Notes: generated from the letters alone by a model not told the origin. A DNA stretch of 52,650 nt from Paramarasmius palmivorus (GCA_037176845.1 JAYKXP010000232.1:1-52650); one strand, 5' to 3'; counted from the stretch's first letter, positions 20,803 to 33,225 are shown. Numbers and translations: made by a program.

Positions 20803-23457
20803 TTATCTGGGGTTTGACTCTAATTCTTTGTTCGTGTGTTCTGTTCGGTGATTCCTATGTGTGATCCGGTGGCGATGTTCTGTGTTCTGATGATCTCGGT
20901 GTTTAATCTTCTGTCGGTGGTAGTATTGGTGATATGGTGGTTCCACTTCCGCTTCTTTGACTGTTCCTGAATATTCTCCTGTTGGATTGACGTTTACAAG
21001 TTGATTTGGTCCAACTTGTTTTTCCTTTGGTGACCTGTTTCCTGCATTGAGATTCATCTCAGCGACTTGTTTTGAAATGTCGTTGATCGAGTTTTTGTGC
21101 TCCCCCTCGACGAGTGATATCTGCAATGGTTCAAGACTTTCTGGATCTGTCTTGTTCTCCTTGTGTGCCAATGTCTGGTCTGTTCCATTTTCCTGTTCCA
21201 TTTTTCCATCCCTTGGGGTAATTTCCTTTGTTTCATCCTTCTTTCCTATGACTTTCATCAGCCATTCTGGATGTGATTTCTCCCCCATAAGTATGTGCTG
21301 GATAAATTGGTGACATATTTGGCAACAATGGTGTTCCGTGAATGTCTGTCCTCCATGGATTTCATGGTCCTTGGTCTCTGTAGTTGTCTGTGGTTGATTC
21401 TTTGGTTGTCCTGTATAGCCTTCTTGATGGCGTTGTTGAGAATCCATTTGATTTTCTCTGCATATGATCGTTTTGCTATCAATCGGGTTCTGTAGATCGA
21501 CCATTGTGGCCATCGTGGTGTGCATTTCCACGGCCATATATGCTGTTTCTTTCCTTTCCTTGGGATTTGGCTCTAGGTTTGTCTCTGTCGACGCGGGATT
21601 TGTGGGTTCTTCTTCATATGTCCATTCAGTGAATGGTACAAATTCCTCTACGGCCCTTATTTCCCTTGCTAACCATGTGCCTTCTTCCCATATTTCCTTT
21701 TCTACAGCTTTCACAGCACTTTCATTTGCACTGTGATTCTTTTCCTTTGCCTTTCTCCATGGTTTGTCTGGCTTGTCTTCATCAGATTTATCTGATTCCT
21801 CAGATTCATCATCTTGTTTCCTGGACTTTGGCTTTGAACGACATCCTGCGGCGATATGCCCTTTTCCTTGACATCTGAAACATGTGATTTCCTTCCAATC
21901 TCTGTTATCTCCGCCCTGTCGATCATTAAATTTCCGGCCTCTTCCTCGGCTATTAAATCCTCGGCCTCTATTATTGGAATGATCTCGGGAATAATTGGCT
22001 TCCTCCTTCTTGACTTTGCCTCGGCGCATTGCTTGTCCATTTGCTTCAGCTCGAATAGCAGCAATCAGCTTGTCAACAGTTAAATCCTTGTTTGATTCAC
22101 TGTATACGGTCATGACAGCTGTGATTGTTGAATTCAATGATTGTGGAACTGATGCAATTAATGCATTCTTGAACTGATCATCCGAAATAGTGATGTTTCG
22201 TGATGTGAGTTCGTTTCGGATATTGAGGAGTTCGTCAATATGTTCATTGACTTTGCCAACGTCATTGCAAGATAGATTGTATAGCTTGCGTTCCAGGTGT
22301 GCTTCTGTCAAAGGATTCTTCGTGTCGTAATCCTTCTTTAATCCTGTCCATAATGCTTGTGATGTCTTCGCATTTCGATATCTTCGAAGAATTGTGTCTG
22401 GCAATTTTCCAATAATTGCATTCATGAGATCGGCATCTGCGTCTCCTTCTTCTGCAGTAGTCAGGTATTTCCCATACCCTATTGACTTTGCTGCACGTTC
22501 TACACGCATTGCCCACATGCCCCAGTTTGAACCATCGTCCTTTAACTTGGTGCATTCGGCAAATGCTTTGACTGCTTTAGACATGTTGTCTTCTTCTTCG
22601 TCTGAATCAAATGATTCTTCCTTTGGTGGTCTCTTGGGAGATGGGGTTCTCGGTTTGGGTTTGGGACCTATGCTGGGCGATTCTGGTTGATCGTCCTTCT
22701 CTTCGTCGGCAGGTGTTCCTTTGTCTTCGTCAGATACAGGTTTATCAGTATCAGCTTCTGATTCCTGTTCTGATTCTCCTTTGTCCTGTTCTTCTTTATC
22801 GGATTCTTCAGCAAATCCTAATCCTTTTTCGAACTCTTCAGCAAGTTCAGTTTCCTGATCAAACTCTTCAGCAAGTTCAATCTGCTCTTCAACAGTTTCC
22901 TCCTGTGAAGCTGATGTTCCCGCTGGTGGGAATACTAATGGTTGTGTTTCTGGTACTGTTGTTCGTAGGATGTTTCCTCGAACTACTTCTTCGTTGTGAT
23001 TGTCACAATCCCTAAAATTTCCAACTAGTAATGCTTCCTTTGGAGCACTAATTCGATTCCTTCTGTTTGGACACGGTTGCTCTGTGCAGAGATACCACTT
23101 TCGTTTGTTGAGATCTAAATGGCAATCTCGTAGTTCGTCGACGTTGAACTGGTGTGACCAATTGACACAGACTAGATCTGTTCGGAGTTGTGATTGTGCA
23201 GAAGATGCTGGTGGCGTGTGCAATCCTCCAACTGGACTCTGTCTCCTAGAAGGTATACGCGATGGATTTTTCGATGGATGTGATGATATGCTCTGTTGCT
23301 GTCCCGATGGACTGCCTGTTCTACTGCCTACTGGTGTAGGTTGTCTGCTAGGATTCCTGCTGGGGTTCCTAGATCCTCGTAATATTTGTTCTGGGTCGAA
23401 CGTTCCTGATACTGGGGTACCGCTTCTGGATTGATAACGGCTACCTCTATCGGACAT
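20803..23457 (-). CDS. gag: Copia-type Gag of element 2, 884 residues, intact
   Basis: The frame is uninterrupted from ATG 23457 to the stop at 20803. Order of parts: an Arg/Ser/Pro-rich N-terminus with repeated NPSR units, an acidic tract, a capsid-like region (DGSNWGMWAMRVERAAK; LWTGLKKDYDTKNPLTEAHLE), the zinc knuckle CFRCQGKGHIAAGC, an acidic/basic linker, and a second Cys/His group (HHCCQICHQFIQH). The tail is hydrophilic and ends ESNPR just before the purine tract. It is close to element 1 along its whole length. There is no aspartic protease motif, so Gag processing, reverse transcription and integration would need a helper element. It is long for a copia Gag because it continues to the 3' end of the element. 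Confidence 0.92.
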   Translation of the reverse strand: MSDRGSRYQSRSGTPVSGTFDPEQILRGSRNPSRNPSRQPTPVGSRTGSPSGQQQSISSHPSKNPSRIPSRRQSPVGGLHTPPASSAQSQLRTDLVCVNWSHQFNVDELRDCHLDLNKRKWYLCTEQPCPNRRNRISAPKEALLVGNFRDCDNHNEEVVRGNILRTTVPETQPLVFPPAGTSASQEETVEEQIELAEEFDQETELAEEFEKGLGFAEESDKEEQDKGESEQESEADTDKPVSDEDKGTPADEEKDDQPESPSIGPKPKPRTPSPKRPPKEESFDSDEEEDNMSKAVKAFAECTKLKDDGSNWGMWAMRVERAAKSIGYGKYLTTAEEGDADADLMNAIIGKLPDTILRRYRNAKTSQALWTGLKKDYDTKNPLTEAHLERKLYNLSCNDVGKVNEHIDELLNIRNELTSRNITISDDQFKNALIASVPQSLNSTITAVMTVYSESNKDLTVDKLIAAIRAEANGQAMRRGKVKKEEANYSRDHSNNRGRGFNSRGRGRKFNDRQGGDNRDWKEITCFRCQGKGHIAAGCRSKPKSRKQDDESEESDKSDEDKPDKPWRKAKEKNHSANESAVKAVEKEIWEEGTWLAREIRAVEEFVPFTEWTYEEEPTNPASTETNLEPNPKERKETAYMAVEMHTTMATMVDLQNPIDSKTIICRENQMDSQQRHQEGYTGQPKNQPQTTTETKDHEIHGGQTFTEHHCCQICHQFIQHILMGEKSHPEWLMKVIGKKDETKEITPRDGKMEQENGTDQTLAHKENKTDPESLEPLQISLVEGEHKNSINDISKQVAEMNLNAGNRSPKEKQVGPNQLVNVNPTGEYSGTVKEAEVEPPYHQYYHRQKIKHRDHQNTEHRHRITHRNHRTEHTNKELESNPR

Positions 23458-23628
23458 ACACTAGTCCAATAGTCCTTTGCTTTGGGTAGGGGATATTCCG
23501 GCGTCCCTGCTCGCCAATCGATATACAATCTTGGTTCTTGTTCCTTGGGGATATTACGGCGTCCCAAACTCGCCACTATACCAATATGAAATCGGTATTA
23601 CTCTGGTTCGGCTAAGGTTTATAGACCG

Positions 23629-23640
23629 GGGCCCATAACC
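23629..23640 (-). other. Primer-binding site of element 2
   Basis: GGGCCCATAACC on the plus strand touches the 5' LTR at 23641. It is the complement of the site in element 1 and corresponds to the initiator tRNA-Met anticodon arm. Confidence 0.8.
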
Positions 23641-23952
23641 TGTCAGAGTTTTAGATTGAACTCTGTTAGCAGCGATAGCGCAGGTAAGTGCGAATAAACG
23701 ATAGCTGATGACCAGAGGGGTTGAGATAACACAAGATGATGAACTGATGTGATTCGATGTTGTATGTAGGGTTTTCTGTCTAGCTTTTATACATGAGTGA
23801 GGGATAAAAGATAATCCTAAAGGTACGATAATAGATACTAAGTGAACTAGAAATAACTGCACAGTCAGTGTCAGTAACTGTCAGTAAATGGTAGTACAAG
23901 TGGGTCAAAGCTACTGTTTTGTCTAGTGATATCTATATTTAGAATTCCAACA
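23641..23952 (-). repeat. 5' LTR of element 2
   Basis: 312 bp, with no difference found from the copy at 20464-20775. That implies a recent insertion. Confidence 0.92.
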
Positions 23953-23957
23953 TTTAT

Positions 23958-24112
23958 ATCTGCAGGTAAGTATCTAGAAGGTTCTATGTATCACTAATCT
24001 ACTGGAGTATCTGAGTAAGTAATTAGTAAGAAGTGGAGGCGGAACGACGAGAAGAAGGAAATGGAAACTGTGAGAATATTCTACTACATTCACCGTGCAC
24101 TCGCTCTCAACA
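23958..24112 (-). repeat. LTR fragment (outer part) of the truncated copia element
   Basis: Read on the minus strand from 24112 it starts TGTTGAGAGCG. Joined to 20463-20403 it ends CCACAACA, giving an LTR of about 216 bp with TGTTG..CAACA ends next to the tRNA-iMet primer site. The insertion point of element 2 is a TATAAA-like sequence. Confidence 0.65.
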
Positions 24113-25450
24113 GTAACTACGACAAGGAGGAATCAAGGCCAAAAGATGGCCAGATTACGGCCAGATTACAGCATTTAGCGCTCAAAACCCGCGTTTAGCG
24201 CCAAAATTGATGACTTTGTCGGGCAAATATCTCGTCAACGAGCACACCTTTTGACCTGCTGTAAAATATGTTCGAGCACATTTTATTGATCAGAATCAGA
24301 CTATGTACCTTGCTAATCACTCAGCTCAATTCCCATTGCGATGATTTTTGCATGGTTGGAAGTCAGATAATTATCATGCCACCCCCGTGCATGTGTTCTA
24401 ATGCATTGGCACAGGCAAATTCAATACCTCATCTACTTTACATATATGAACTTACATCAAGAGTTTAGGTCCAGCTATGGTTGGAAAAATGTGGAAATAG
24501 CTGACACATTTTTTTTTGGGAGGCACTGTACGTCCTTTCCACGACAACTTCTCTGTATCGTGCTTATCAACTACCGCTCACTCACAGGTTTCGCCGATAT
24601 CGCAACACGAGATGCGATGCGAGCCTTGTTTGATGTTAAGGTACGTCTCCCTCACTCTGTTTTTGCTCTTTTTCTGATACGTCCTGTCAAGATTTTCGAT
24701 ATTACACCTCAAACTGCAGAGAATGGTTCAATGTTTAGTGTAGTCTATGCTGTAACCTACAGCTGGAACATACGAAGGCCTCTATGTGGTATGCCATCTT
24801 GTTGAGAACCCATTCGCACAAGGAGCTGACGCTGTCCCTTCTCTAGGCCAATCGTCAAAAGCAACAGAAGCGGTGCTACAAGGCCTGAGAAGAACATATC
24901 CATTCACGCTCAGAGACAAAGGTATGCCATCGAAACGAGCAATACTAATTGTTACTTATATTTACGTTGAGCAGGTACCAGCTACTTTAACTCCTCTGCT
25001 CGCCAACCATTCGCAAACATGCCATCTCCGTCAAGCTCTGTTCTTTGTCAGAGTCGGGCAATCATGACAGTTCGAAGTTGACTCGACTATCCTTGAAGAA
25101 CGAGACCGCTAGTCAACCAGTCAAAGCCTCTTGTCAGTCTGTTGCTCCTTTGGTCCCCTGTTTACACAAGCTGACTCTTCCTCTTTCGCAGATACTACCA
25201 CGCCTAATCACTTTTCAAGATTCCACTTCTAAGACAGGACGAGTCTTGACGTGGTATGTCCACTCAGAACCTCATCGCTTGACTTTTACTAACCGCATCG
25301 CACTCGGGTCAAGCCACAGTTGCTAGGCATGGGCTACTATTCATCTTGCCAGGCTGGGCGCTGGCGTTTGGATTTGCTCGGGCGGGAAGGTTCATGATGG
25401 ACAATTGGTTTCTGAATGACTAGCTTTCGGTCGTGCACGCGTGTACATAC
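24113..25450. other. Region without a confident gene
   Basis: Short repeated words occur at 24150-24215 (GGCCAGATTAC twice, TTTAGCGC twice). Between about 24590 and 25330 there are plus-strand stretches with plausible GT..AG borders (for example an exon-like GFADIATRDAMRALFDVK at about 24589-24642), but I could not join them into one frame. This may be a decayed gene. Confidence 0.3.
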
Positions 25451-25550
25451 ACCATTGTTAACCAATACATTCAATAATTCCCAACCACTCAACTATCCTT
25501 CAAAGTAATCTTCGGCGCCCCGAGGTTTTAGAGTGAAAGACTATTCGTTT

Positions 25551-26232
25551 TCAATGGGTTCCTGCGAAGAAAGTCTTTATGAGACCCATAGAAGGACACG
25601 AATGAACCAGAACAATGTACCCGTCACATCGGTGGTATCGCACACATTTGTGTTCTTCACGGCGCCGATACTTCCGCTCTATAACGGGCAACTGGGTGTT
25701 TGATGGATCTGTACGATAAGCATGGCTGGCTATATCCAAAACAATGAACGAGCCCACCTGAATACCATTATCATCGCATTGAGGATCCATGTATTCTACA
25801 ACTGCATGATAGATATGATGTCCGCAACGTTTTGCTTGCTCTCCTCCAAAGCTTCGACAGCCGACGTTCAACGCTCACTGGCCCGAGCTCTCTAACCTTG
25901 TACTGGATACGACAAGGGCACCATCAGTATACGAAAAGTACAGGCAAAGGAAAAAAGACATACCAATCGACAAGTACCTTTGGTCCTTTCCCCGCACCGC
26001 ATATTTTCCTTCAGTCGAGAACCAGCGCGTCGAAGGATAAGACATGGCAAAGGCATCGAACATGTTCTTCACAGAGCTAAGGATGCTGTGAAGAACGAGC
26101 GTTAATAAGAGCTAGTCTCCTCGGACGAGATACAAGAGCTCACATTCAAGTTGATCTCCCATCCATCTTGAACAGTTCTAGCACGAAGAGGTGTTGACAG
26201 CCCTCAGGAAACTTGATCCACCACTTTCGCCA
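25551..26232 (-). pseudogene. Exon-like relic of an unrecognised minus-strand gene
   Basis: Three blocks look coding: about 26232-26158 (WRKWWIKFPEGC, then LFVLELFKMDG), 26085-25971 (SSVKNMFDAFAMSYPSTRWF, then GKDQR) and 25871-25551 (AKRCGHHIYHAVVEYMDPQ, then VGSFIVLDIASHAY). GT..AG-like borders separate them, but the frames do not join without single-base changes. I do not recognise the family. It is either a decayed gene or a gene carrying sequence errors. Confidence 0.4.
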
Positions 26233-28294
26233 CCTAGCAGTATGGAAAGAACGGAAAACGCACCCATAACCGCTGATACCTTTCCTGGTCAGCTGGCGAA
26301 CTGAACGACCCCGACCCCAAAAGCACCAAAACCGCTTGCACTGTGCATGTCAGCACCGAATTGAGATCCACCGTGAAAATTTGCCAACAATGCGGCTTCT
26401 GTCGTTATCGAAGAAGGTAGGCGTACTGAAGTTCGAAGGCTTGAGGTATCGCAAGAGTTTTGGGTCGTCTGCTCGGGCTGATTGTTGTATTTCACCGAGA
26501 GCGCTAGCACCCGTACTTGAACTGATAGCAGGGGAATACGACGTAGATGGTGGACTATCGCTAAACCCAAAAATGAGGAATAGGAAAAGGATGAGAAGAG
26601 AATACAAAACTCACACGTGTTTTCGACCAGTGACAACCGAGATACTCTGTACGCCAGAAAGATATCAGCATTCGCAAACGGAAAAAGATGGCCAGAGGAC
26701 ACGCCTGTTTCTGACCTTTTCTAAAAAGAGGTGTCCTTAGCTCGAAGCGTTGGTGGCTAGTGCTTTACGGGATGCATGACCGACGCACGTTGAGTCTTCC
26801 AAGGAGAAAGGGGTGTATAACCTAAAATCGTCGACTATGAGTGACCAAAGTGAACAGGAAAACCGAGACATAGACTTACCGTATACATGACACCTTCGTA
26901 GGACCCTCGGCCAGAACAAACGGGTTCATATGCATCGGCACGTTCCTCAGAGCACCAGCATCTTCGAGAAGACAATGAAAAGCCGAATTAATTAGGCTGC
27001 CCGCAACACCCAAGACCTATGGATCTCTGTTAGGATTCGCGTTGCCGACCTGAGCGAGGTATCTAGTCCCTGGAAACGGCGGAGGGAGGCTTGATAGGAG
27101 GAAGGGGTTTTTTCGCGTCCGGTGGAGTTGAGGAGGATAGGGCGCTGGAGCAGCGGTGGGTATCGTGTACTACTCGGAGTCATTCCACCCAAATGCTCTT
27201 CCATCCGACTACAGCGCCAAAATCAGCGAAGCGTAGACCTCCATATTGTCCTTTATCCTGAGAGCCGGGATGAAGGACAGGTGAAAGACATCGTGAACGG
27301 AGAGGAATGGCGGAGGTGGTATCGTTTGAGCGTCCGGCGCAGGATGCAGAAAGACCGGAGGAGTGGGTGTGAGGGTGAGTGTAGGATGGATTTGTGTCCT
27401 CGGTGGGAGGATCAGAATGGTTGGACCAGCCGGGTGGGGTGTAGGATGGAAGATGGATTGAACTCTACGAAAAGGGTGTATCAGCAAGGCAAGTTTGTGA
27501 GTGCCATGAGTGAATAGAGACGCGACGTACCATTCAATAGTCATTGGACAAGGCGAGACCAACGAATCAAGATGAAAGGTGGACGGAATGGCGAAGGATA
27601 ACTTGGGTAGAACCGGTGGTGGTCAAGGAGAACGACAGACGCGTTTCATAGGGCTGAGCGTGTTCTTTGGACGGTGGGGGTCGGAGAAGTCGTTGGTAAT
27701 GGGCCATAAGTTGGATTCTCAGAATGGCTGGATGAACGAAATCGACGGCTAGGTTGGGTCGAATAAGTAGCGTTGTAGCCCTGCAGAAAGAAGCGATTCA
27801 ATTTCATCGTTAGCGGCCAGATAAAAACAACATACCATTTATTAGTTTCTACTTGCTCCTCAGATGAGAACGTAGGACTGAGAGAGCTTGCGAGAGCATA
27901 AGGTCGCGAAGGGGAACATGGTGGTCAAGTCAAAAAGACGCGTCGCACTTCTTGTTCCCAAACCACCATCATCTGGCTCTTCACGACAACCATTCTCACC
28001 GATACACGCTCCCATGTCCTCTTCAAGCTGTACACGAGTGATAGAGAAACTCTGTATGAAGGACTTTAAATCGGAAAGGCTATTGGGTCTGGACATTGAT
28101 GGGTTACAGCCAGGTGAGTTTGTAGGCTATCCTCGGAGGTCGTGAGCTCACACTATGGCAGAACTCGACCTCTTAAATTCTAGGGTCGACTCTGTGGACG
28201 TGAAGACGCACTGAAGTGAGCTCAATACGCAGAAAAACATGTCGTACGTTCTCATCCGTCATTCAATGTCGATACTACTAACACGGCACGCCAG
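26233..28294. other. Region with unjoined exon-like pieces
   Basis: A proline-rich minus-strand frame at 27209-27562 and a plus-strand frame at 27888-28145 (SERLLGLDIDGLQPG before a GTGAGT donor) are the best candidates. Neither could be tied to a full gene. Confidence 0.25.
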
Positions 28295-29067
28295 AAACGT
28301 CTCAGGCGTTGCATTGACCCCTCGTCTCTCTCAATTCAGCAGTAATACTGTCGTATTCCAAGCTAGCATATTCTCCGACACAATAGGCTCCGCGTGAAGA
28401 CTCAAGACACCCCCGAAAACAAACCGTTTTGGTTCTCTGCGCTCTCAGAACCAACCAATGGGGTATCTTACTCTTGTTACTTATCTGGCTTATGCTGAGC
28501 TAACTATTTAACCCCTCCAGTCCCTCCAATCGTCAAGGATATTTACAATACATCTGGTCAAGGTATGTCGTCAATCTCACCATCGTTGTTTATTGCTAAC
28601 CAGCGATCTTCACTAGGAATCGGTGCATCTCGTGAGAGGATCATCGAGCTAGACACTGTCTTCATACAAAGGGCTTGATCTCTCCAGCTTCGAAGACTCG
28701 CAACGAAGACATGAGCCCAAGGTCTAGGTATGTCTCGTGTATCTCGTTCACAAAGTTTCCTGTCTTGCGTATATTGACCACCATCTTCGCAGGTGCCTCT
28801 GCTATGCTCGGGGTTGCCCAAGGTGGCGGACCTTGGCGAACGTACGCTCATTTTTCGAGCACCGAATTTAGTCAGTGTACAATTCGGTAGGTTTCCGTTA
28901 CTCTTACTCGCATCGCCGTACTGAGACATGCGTTAGGAACAGGGTACGACGCAGTAGATAATCGATCTGTCACTGGACTCCTTGAACTGATACACCCGCT
29001 CTTCAAGGATTCATGTAAATGGACGGCTTCTCCAACTTCAGTCTTGAACGAAACTCATGTGGCCTGA
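28295..29067 (+). pseudogene. Exon-like relic of an unrecognised plus-strand gene
   Basis: Blocks in order: from 28295 NVSGVALTPRLSQFSSNTVV; then TPENKPFWFSALSEPTNG (about 28409-28462); KDIYNTSGQ before a GTATGT donor (about 28531-28560); GIGASRERIIELDTVFIQ from 28619; ASAMLGVAQGGGPWRTYAHF (about 28795-28854); and GTGYDAVDNRSVTGLLELIH from 28938. These read as one protein, and introns of 50-70 bp with proper borders lie between them. However, a frame break occurs at 28394-28397 (GCG-TGA, mended by one extra G) and further mismatches occur at several junctions. The product is unknown. Confidence 0.45.
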
Positions 29068-32000
29068 CCAAAGGCGCGCGTGTGTGTTGATAAGAGCTTC
29101 GTCTATCGCTTGTTCAATATAAGCATGATTTGCTGTATCAAAAGCTTACCTTGCCAGTAGTTCTTCATCGCTATCCGTCCGCCGTATATCCCAGACCGCT
29201 CCTTCACTATGACGAGTTCAACACTCTCGATCCTAACGACGAAATCGACGATGCATCGGCTCTGTATCCGGTGCGCCTTCGGAGTCAGATGATATTGACC
29301 TGACATATCGACCGAACCTCAGATTGGAAGCGAAAAGACCACAGGTTTGCGGAAATGAACGTGTGCAAGTTCTAGCGAACGTAGCTAAGCCGATGTCGAT
29401 AGTCAGCGAGCACCATGAAAGTACTGCGCGGCAGGTGCAGTCCACGCATTTGGTGTTTGTGAGAGAGTCATAGATCCTGTAGAACGAAACAGCAATTGAG
29501 CATGACCATCCCCCAGAGTAGATGAACAAACATATACCTTTGATACCGTCTACCTGACACCCGAGCTTCGAGGTTCTGGCGTCCGAAAACGTCGTCTCTG
29601 GTAGCCGCTCAAAGGCTCAGAGTTGTGATCTGTAATCCTGAAATTTCAGACAATGACGGTCAAGGCACGAACGAGAACATACCTAATGAATGAACGTCGT
29701 TTGGAACTAGTTGAACAAACCATACATTTTAGGAATGTATCAGTTACCGAGCAATACAGATGGAAGGCAACATACCTATTCCACACCTCCCGAGTTCATG
29801 GCACCATGGCTCCCACTTGCAGTCCTTGGGTAATGTGTAGGCGAGTATCAGTTGAAATTTTTACGTGTTGACGGGTGATTGTGGAGGTATGGGTAGTCAT
29901 GTGTATTCCATAGCGAGCTTATAGAGGGGCGTCGATAAAAGATGATGGTTGTCGTGGTAGACGGTATGGACCGAAACCATGATTGATGCACCTGATCTTC
30001 GGGTCGTCAACCACAATCAATAACAACCAGAGGCTCGACGTCCTGTCCTCGAGCCTAGTCATTTGAGAGCTAGATTCTATCTTGAGCGAGGTCAGCAAGT
30101 TGGCATGGCATGGTGTCGCGCATAAAAGAACACATACCTCACACACAAAAACACAACCGCAACGTCTGCGTCAAGACATGACGTGCCGGTTCATCGTCTC
30201 CAGTCACCGACTCATTGTCCCAAATCTTCACCTCTCGAGCTCCGATGTGCGGCTTGAGGGCTGACCGATTCGTGTCTTCTATTTCTGGTACTAACGGTGA
30301 ACGAAGAAATCCAGCTCGTGTTGCTCGCCATCATTGAAGAGCTAAACGTGTCCTTCTGTATTCAGAAACAACGCCTATGCCAAAGAAATGACATTGCTTA
30401 CCTCGATGTCACCACTCTGCCTCTTCTTCAGCCCGTTCCCCGATACCAGTAGCAAAAAGTTACCCCAGAACAGGTGCTTGAAATCTGAGCGGAGTGTTAG
30501 CGATAGTATGCAAATAAGTAGTGATAAAGGCGGTACCCAAGAGCTTCCACCAACACCTGGTCGAGATAGCGTGTTTTAGAGAAGTTTGACCAAACCAAAG
30601 AGACAGGTTTGAGGGGCGGAGAAAAGGGATGATGTAAAGAGGAGCAGATCATGGGAGCTGCCCTTGGTCCATCGAGAGAATTGTACTAGATACCAGGCAT
30701 TCATCAGCATGCGGAAAGCAAGGAAGAGCAACGAGGATGACATACTGTCTTATCTTTGCGGTTCTTTCTTTGCATTTGGAATGCCGCGAGAGCGAGAGTA
30801 AGGGGTTTTAGGGTAGTGGGGACGTCGTGTGGTGAGCCCTAGAAATTCATTACAAAGACGTATGAATACTGTAGAGTGGATCCATGATCAGCGAGTGGTA
30901 TAGCGACACAAAATACACAAGCTTACCTCGGTGCTCTTTCTGACGTGTTCATCTATTCACCGTCGTCGACCACGAGCCTACGCAAGACCTGCTCCCAACA
31001 ATTCAGGCATTCCAGTTGGATGAAAGGGCGGAGCTTTGGTAGCGATGACCTTCGTAACCTAAGAAGTTGAAGTCAGGACAAAACCGGAGCACGACGAAGC
31101 GACGAAAACATACCCAAGAGACCAAAACTGTCAAGTCTTCATCGTCGAGTGAATTGAAGAGGTTGGCTGGATACTTCGAGTGGTCAGCTACCGATACAGT
31201 GACAGTCAAGGCAGGGCTTACTGTCGACAAAACCCGACCACTGGCGCCGAAAAGCACCAACAATGCTACCACGACTTCAATTCCTGAGTGAACGATATGT
31301 CAGCATCGATAACCGTAACTCGAACAACCTGGCAGCCTACCGCAATCGAGGTCAACTATCGGCTAGTAGGCTCGTGTCGTTGATTGAGGCGAGTGAAGTT
31401 ATGGGAGCGCAAAAGCTCTTGTTCAAGTCGGTGTTGCTCAACGAACACCAAACGCTGAACATTTGTTCATGTGAACTCGAGCTTGGATCAGTCTTCTCCT
31501 AGTATTGCTCTTCATATATATCCAAAGAGCTCCGAATTTGCTAACGTCTAGTATGCTCAGGTGGATCGGTTGAAGCTAGAGCTAAATCTGAACGACGTGA
31601 GAGGATGAACAAAGGGGTTGAAACATCAAGAAACAAGGGGATACTCACTTCCTTGAGGTGACTGATGACATGTTCCCAGATACTGTTCATCCTAGCTAAC
31701 GATGACGGTTGCTGGTACTGTCTTGGGTGTGCTCCGTACGCTTATTCGGCTTTCTGAGTTGACTTGTCGTGGCTGTTGAGTAGTTGGTGGCTATGAGTGA
31801 ACAAGGTAGCGGAGAAATTGAGGGGTGAACTCACGCCTGTGTAACACCTTATAGTACTCTCCGCCAAGCCGAATGAACTCCGGTAAGCTCTGCGATCGGC
31901 GTGAGCACAGTCTTCAACGAGGAAGGTTGCAACACCCCATTTTGTACCGCCGCCCACTGAACACCCACGAGAACCAAGCAGGTATTTTGTTTGGCTTCGC

Positions 32001-33225
32001 GTTGCTGGCATGAGCATTCTATGTGGCCCTTGTGGCCCGGATGGTGAAGATAGTTTCGTGTCGGGACGAGAGCATATTTTCGAATTGGAGGTGATACGGT
32101 GTGGGGAGAATGGTGGAAAAAGCTCAGATGGTGTCGGAGTATGTGCGTGTTTTCATCCTTCTACCCGCTCCGAGTTCCCCTGAATCTCCCCAAGCCTGAC
32201 ATCAATATCTGGAGGTGCCGCGGATGGAAGCAGGCGGGGTATTAAATAGGGCGAAAAGTTGCAGACGTGGGTTTGGCGGGCGCAAGACACCTAGATATGC
32301 AGGCTTTGGACAGAGTAATGACAGCAAGGCAATCATGACGATGTAGCTTGAATGGGAGGGCCTTAGTCAAGTTGGGAGGAACAAGACTGGCGAAAGTGAG
32401 TTCTGCGGGAAGGTGTCAGGGTGTCAGTGAAATGAGTTTGCGAGCACCGAAAGCAATGAAGACATACCATGCACCGGACTTTTGGCAAAGGCGGACCATG
32501 GCTGGGTATAGGAAAGAGGCTGGAGGACGGAGGGAAGAGGGCAGAGGGCGGAGAGCATATCGGCAGAAAAGAATGATGATGGTGGTCGGGGAGAATGACA
32601 GACGCGTCGTTGCCTGACCACAAAACCACCACCATTATCTAACGCTCTCGGGCTCTTAACATCTCAAGCTCAAGACTAACGACGGGGCACCTCAACTTTT
32701 CAAGGAATTTGGCTAGAAGAAGGCTGCAGTGGGACTGGGATGGGAGTATGGAGCTAGGTCGAGCATCAGGAGTACTTGCGCTGTTCCCGGATCACCAATT
32801 CGTTGGCTCTCGTCTGAGTTTGTTCATTCACTTAGGGAACGACGGTTCAAATATCCAGATCTATAGTCAAGCATCCTTTGGGTTGACCAGGGAGGCCCTT
32901 TCGACATACTTATCGGTTTTAGGTATTGGTGGATATAGAGCGTTCATGCAAGCTGGTGAGTGACATCCGCGTGTTGATGTCGAAGTGCTCACTGAATACT
33001 GGCTGTGTTGACAGCAAGAATAGAAGCATTATCAGCTATTGTACATGAGGACCTTGCATGCGTCCAACATGCGTGCGGCTGCTCTCTCACTCAAACCCCC
33101 ATCATCCCCCGCTTCCACTTCCACTTCCTTTCCATCCACAATCCATTTTACTCGCTTTCAGCCGCCCTTTCGTTCAGGAGATTTTGCTACATTTGTGCTC
33201 TTCCTCGTCTCCACTACACCCAACA
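29068..33225. other. Region without a confident gene
   Basis: There are scattered exon-like minus-strand pieces, for example about 29237-29155 (KERSGIYGGRIAMKNYWQ before a GTAAGC donor) and about 31187-31115 (ADHSKYPANLFNSLDDEDLT). They do not assemble. A motif of the form GGTGGTC..GGAGAA.GACAGACGCGT is shared with 27.6 kb. The last 150 bp are a C/T-rich 5' leader of the gene at 33226. Confidence 0.3.

Larger units (their letters stand above)
20464..23952 (-). mobile_element. Gag-only copia element 2, intact, nested in another LTR
   Basis: The 3489-bp element lies on the minus strand with two 312-bp LTRs that look identical and the 5-bp target duplication TTTAT (20459-20463, 23953-23957). 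The primer site is at 23629-23640 and the purine tract at 20776-20789. The whole interior is a leader plus one Gag frame with no pol genes. It inserted into the 5' LTR of an older copia element, beside that LTR's TATAAA-like sequence. Confidence 0.93.

Noticed and set aside
24786..25067. 93-codon plus-strand frame as a single-exon gene
   Set aside because: It runs through likely splice signals and has no conserved pattern.
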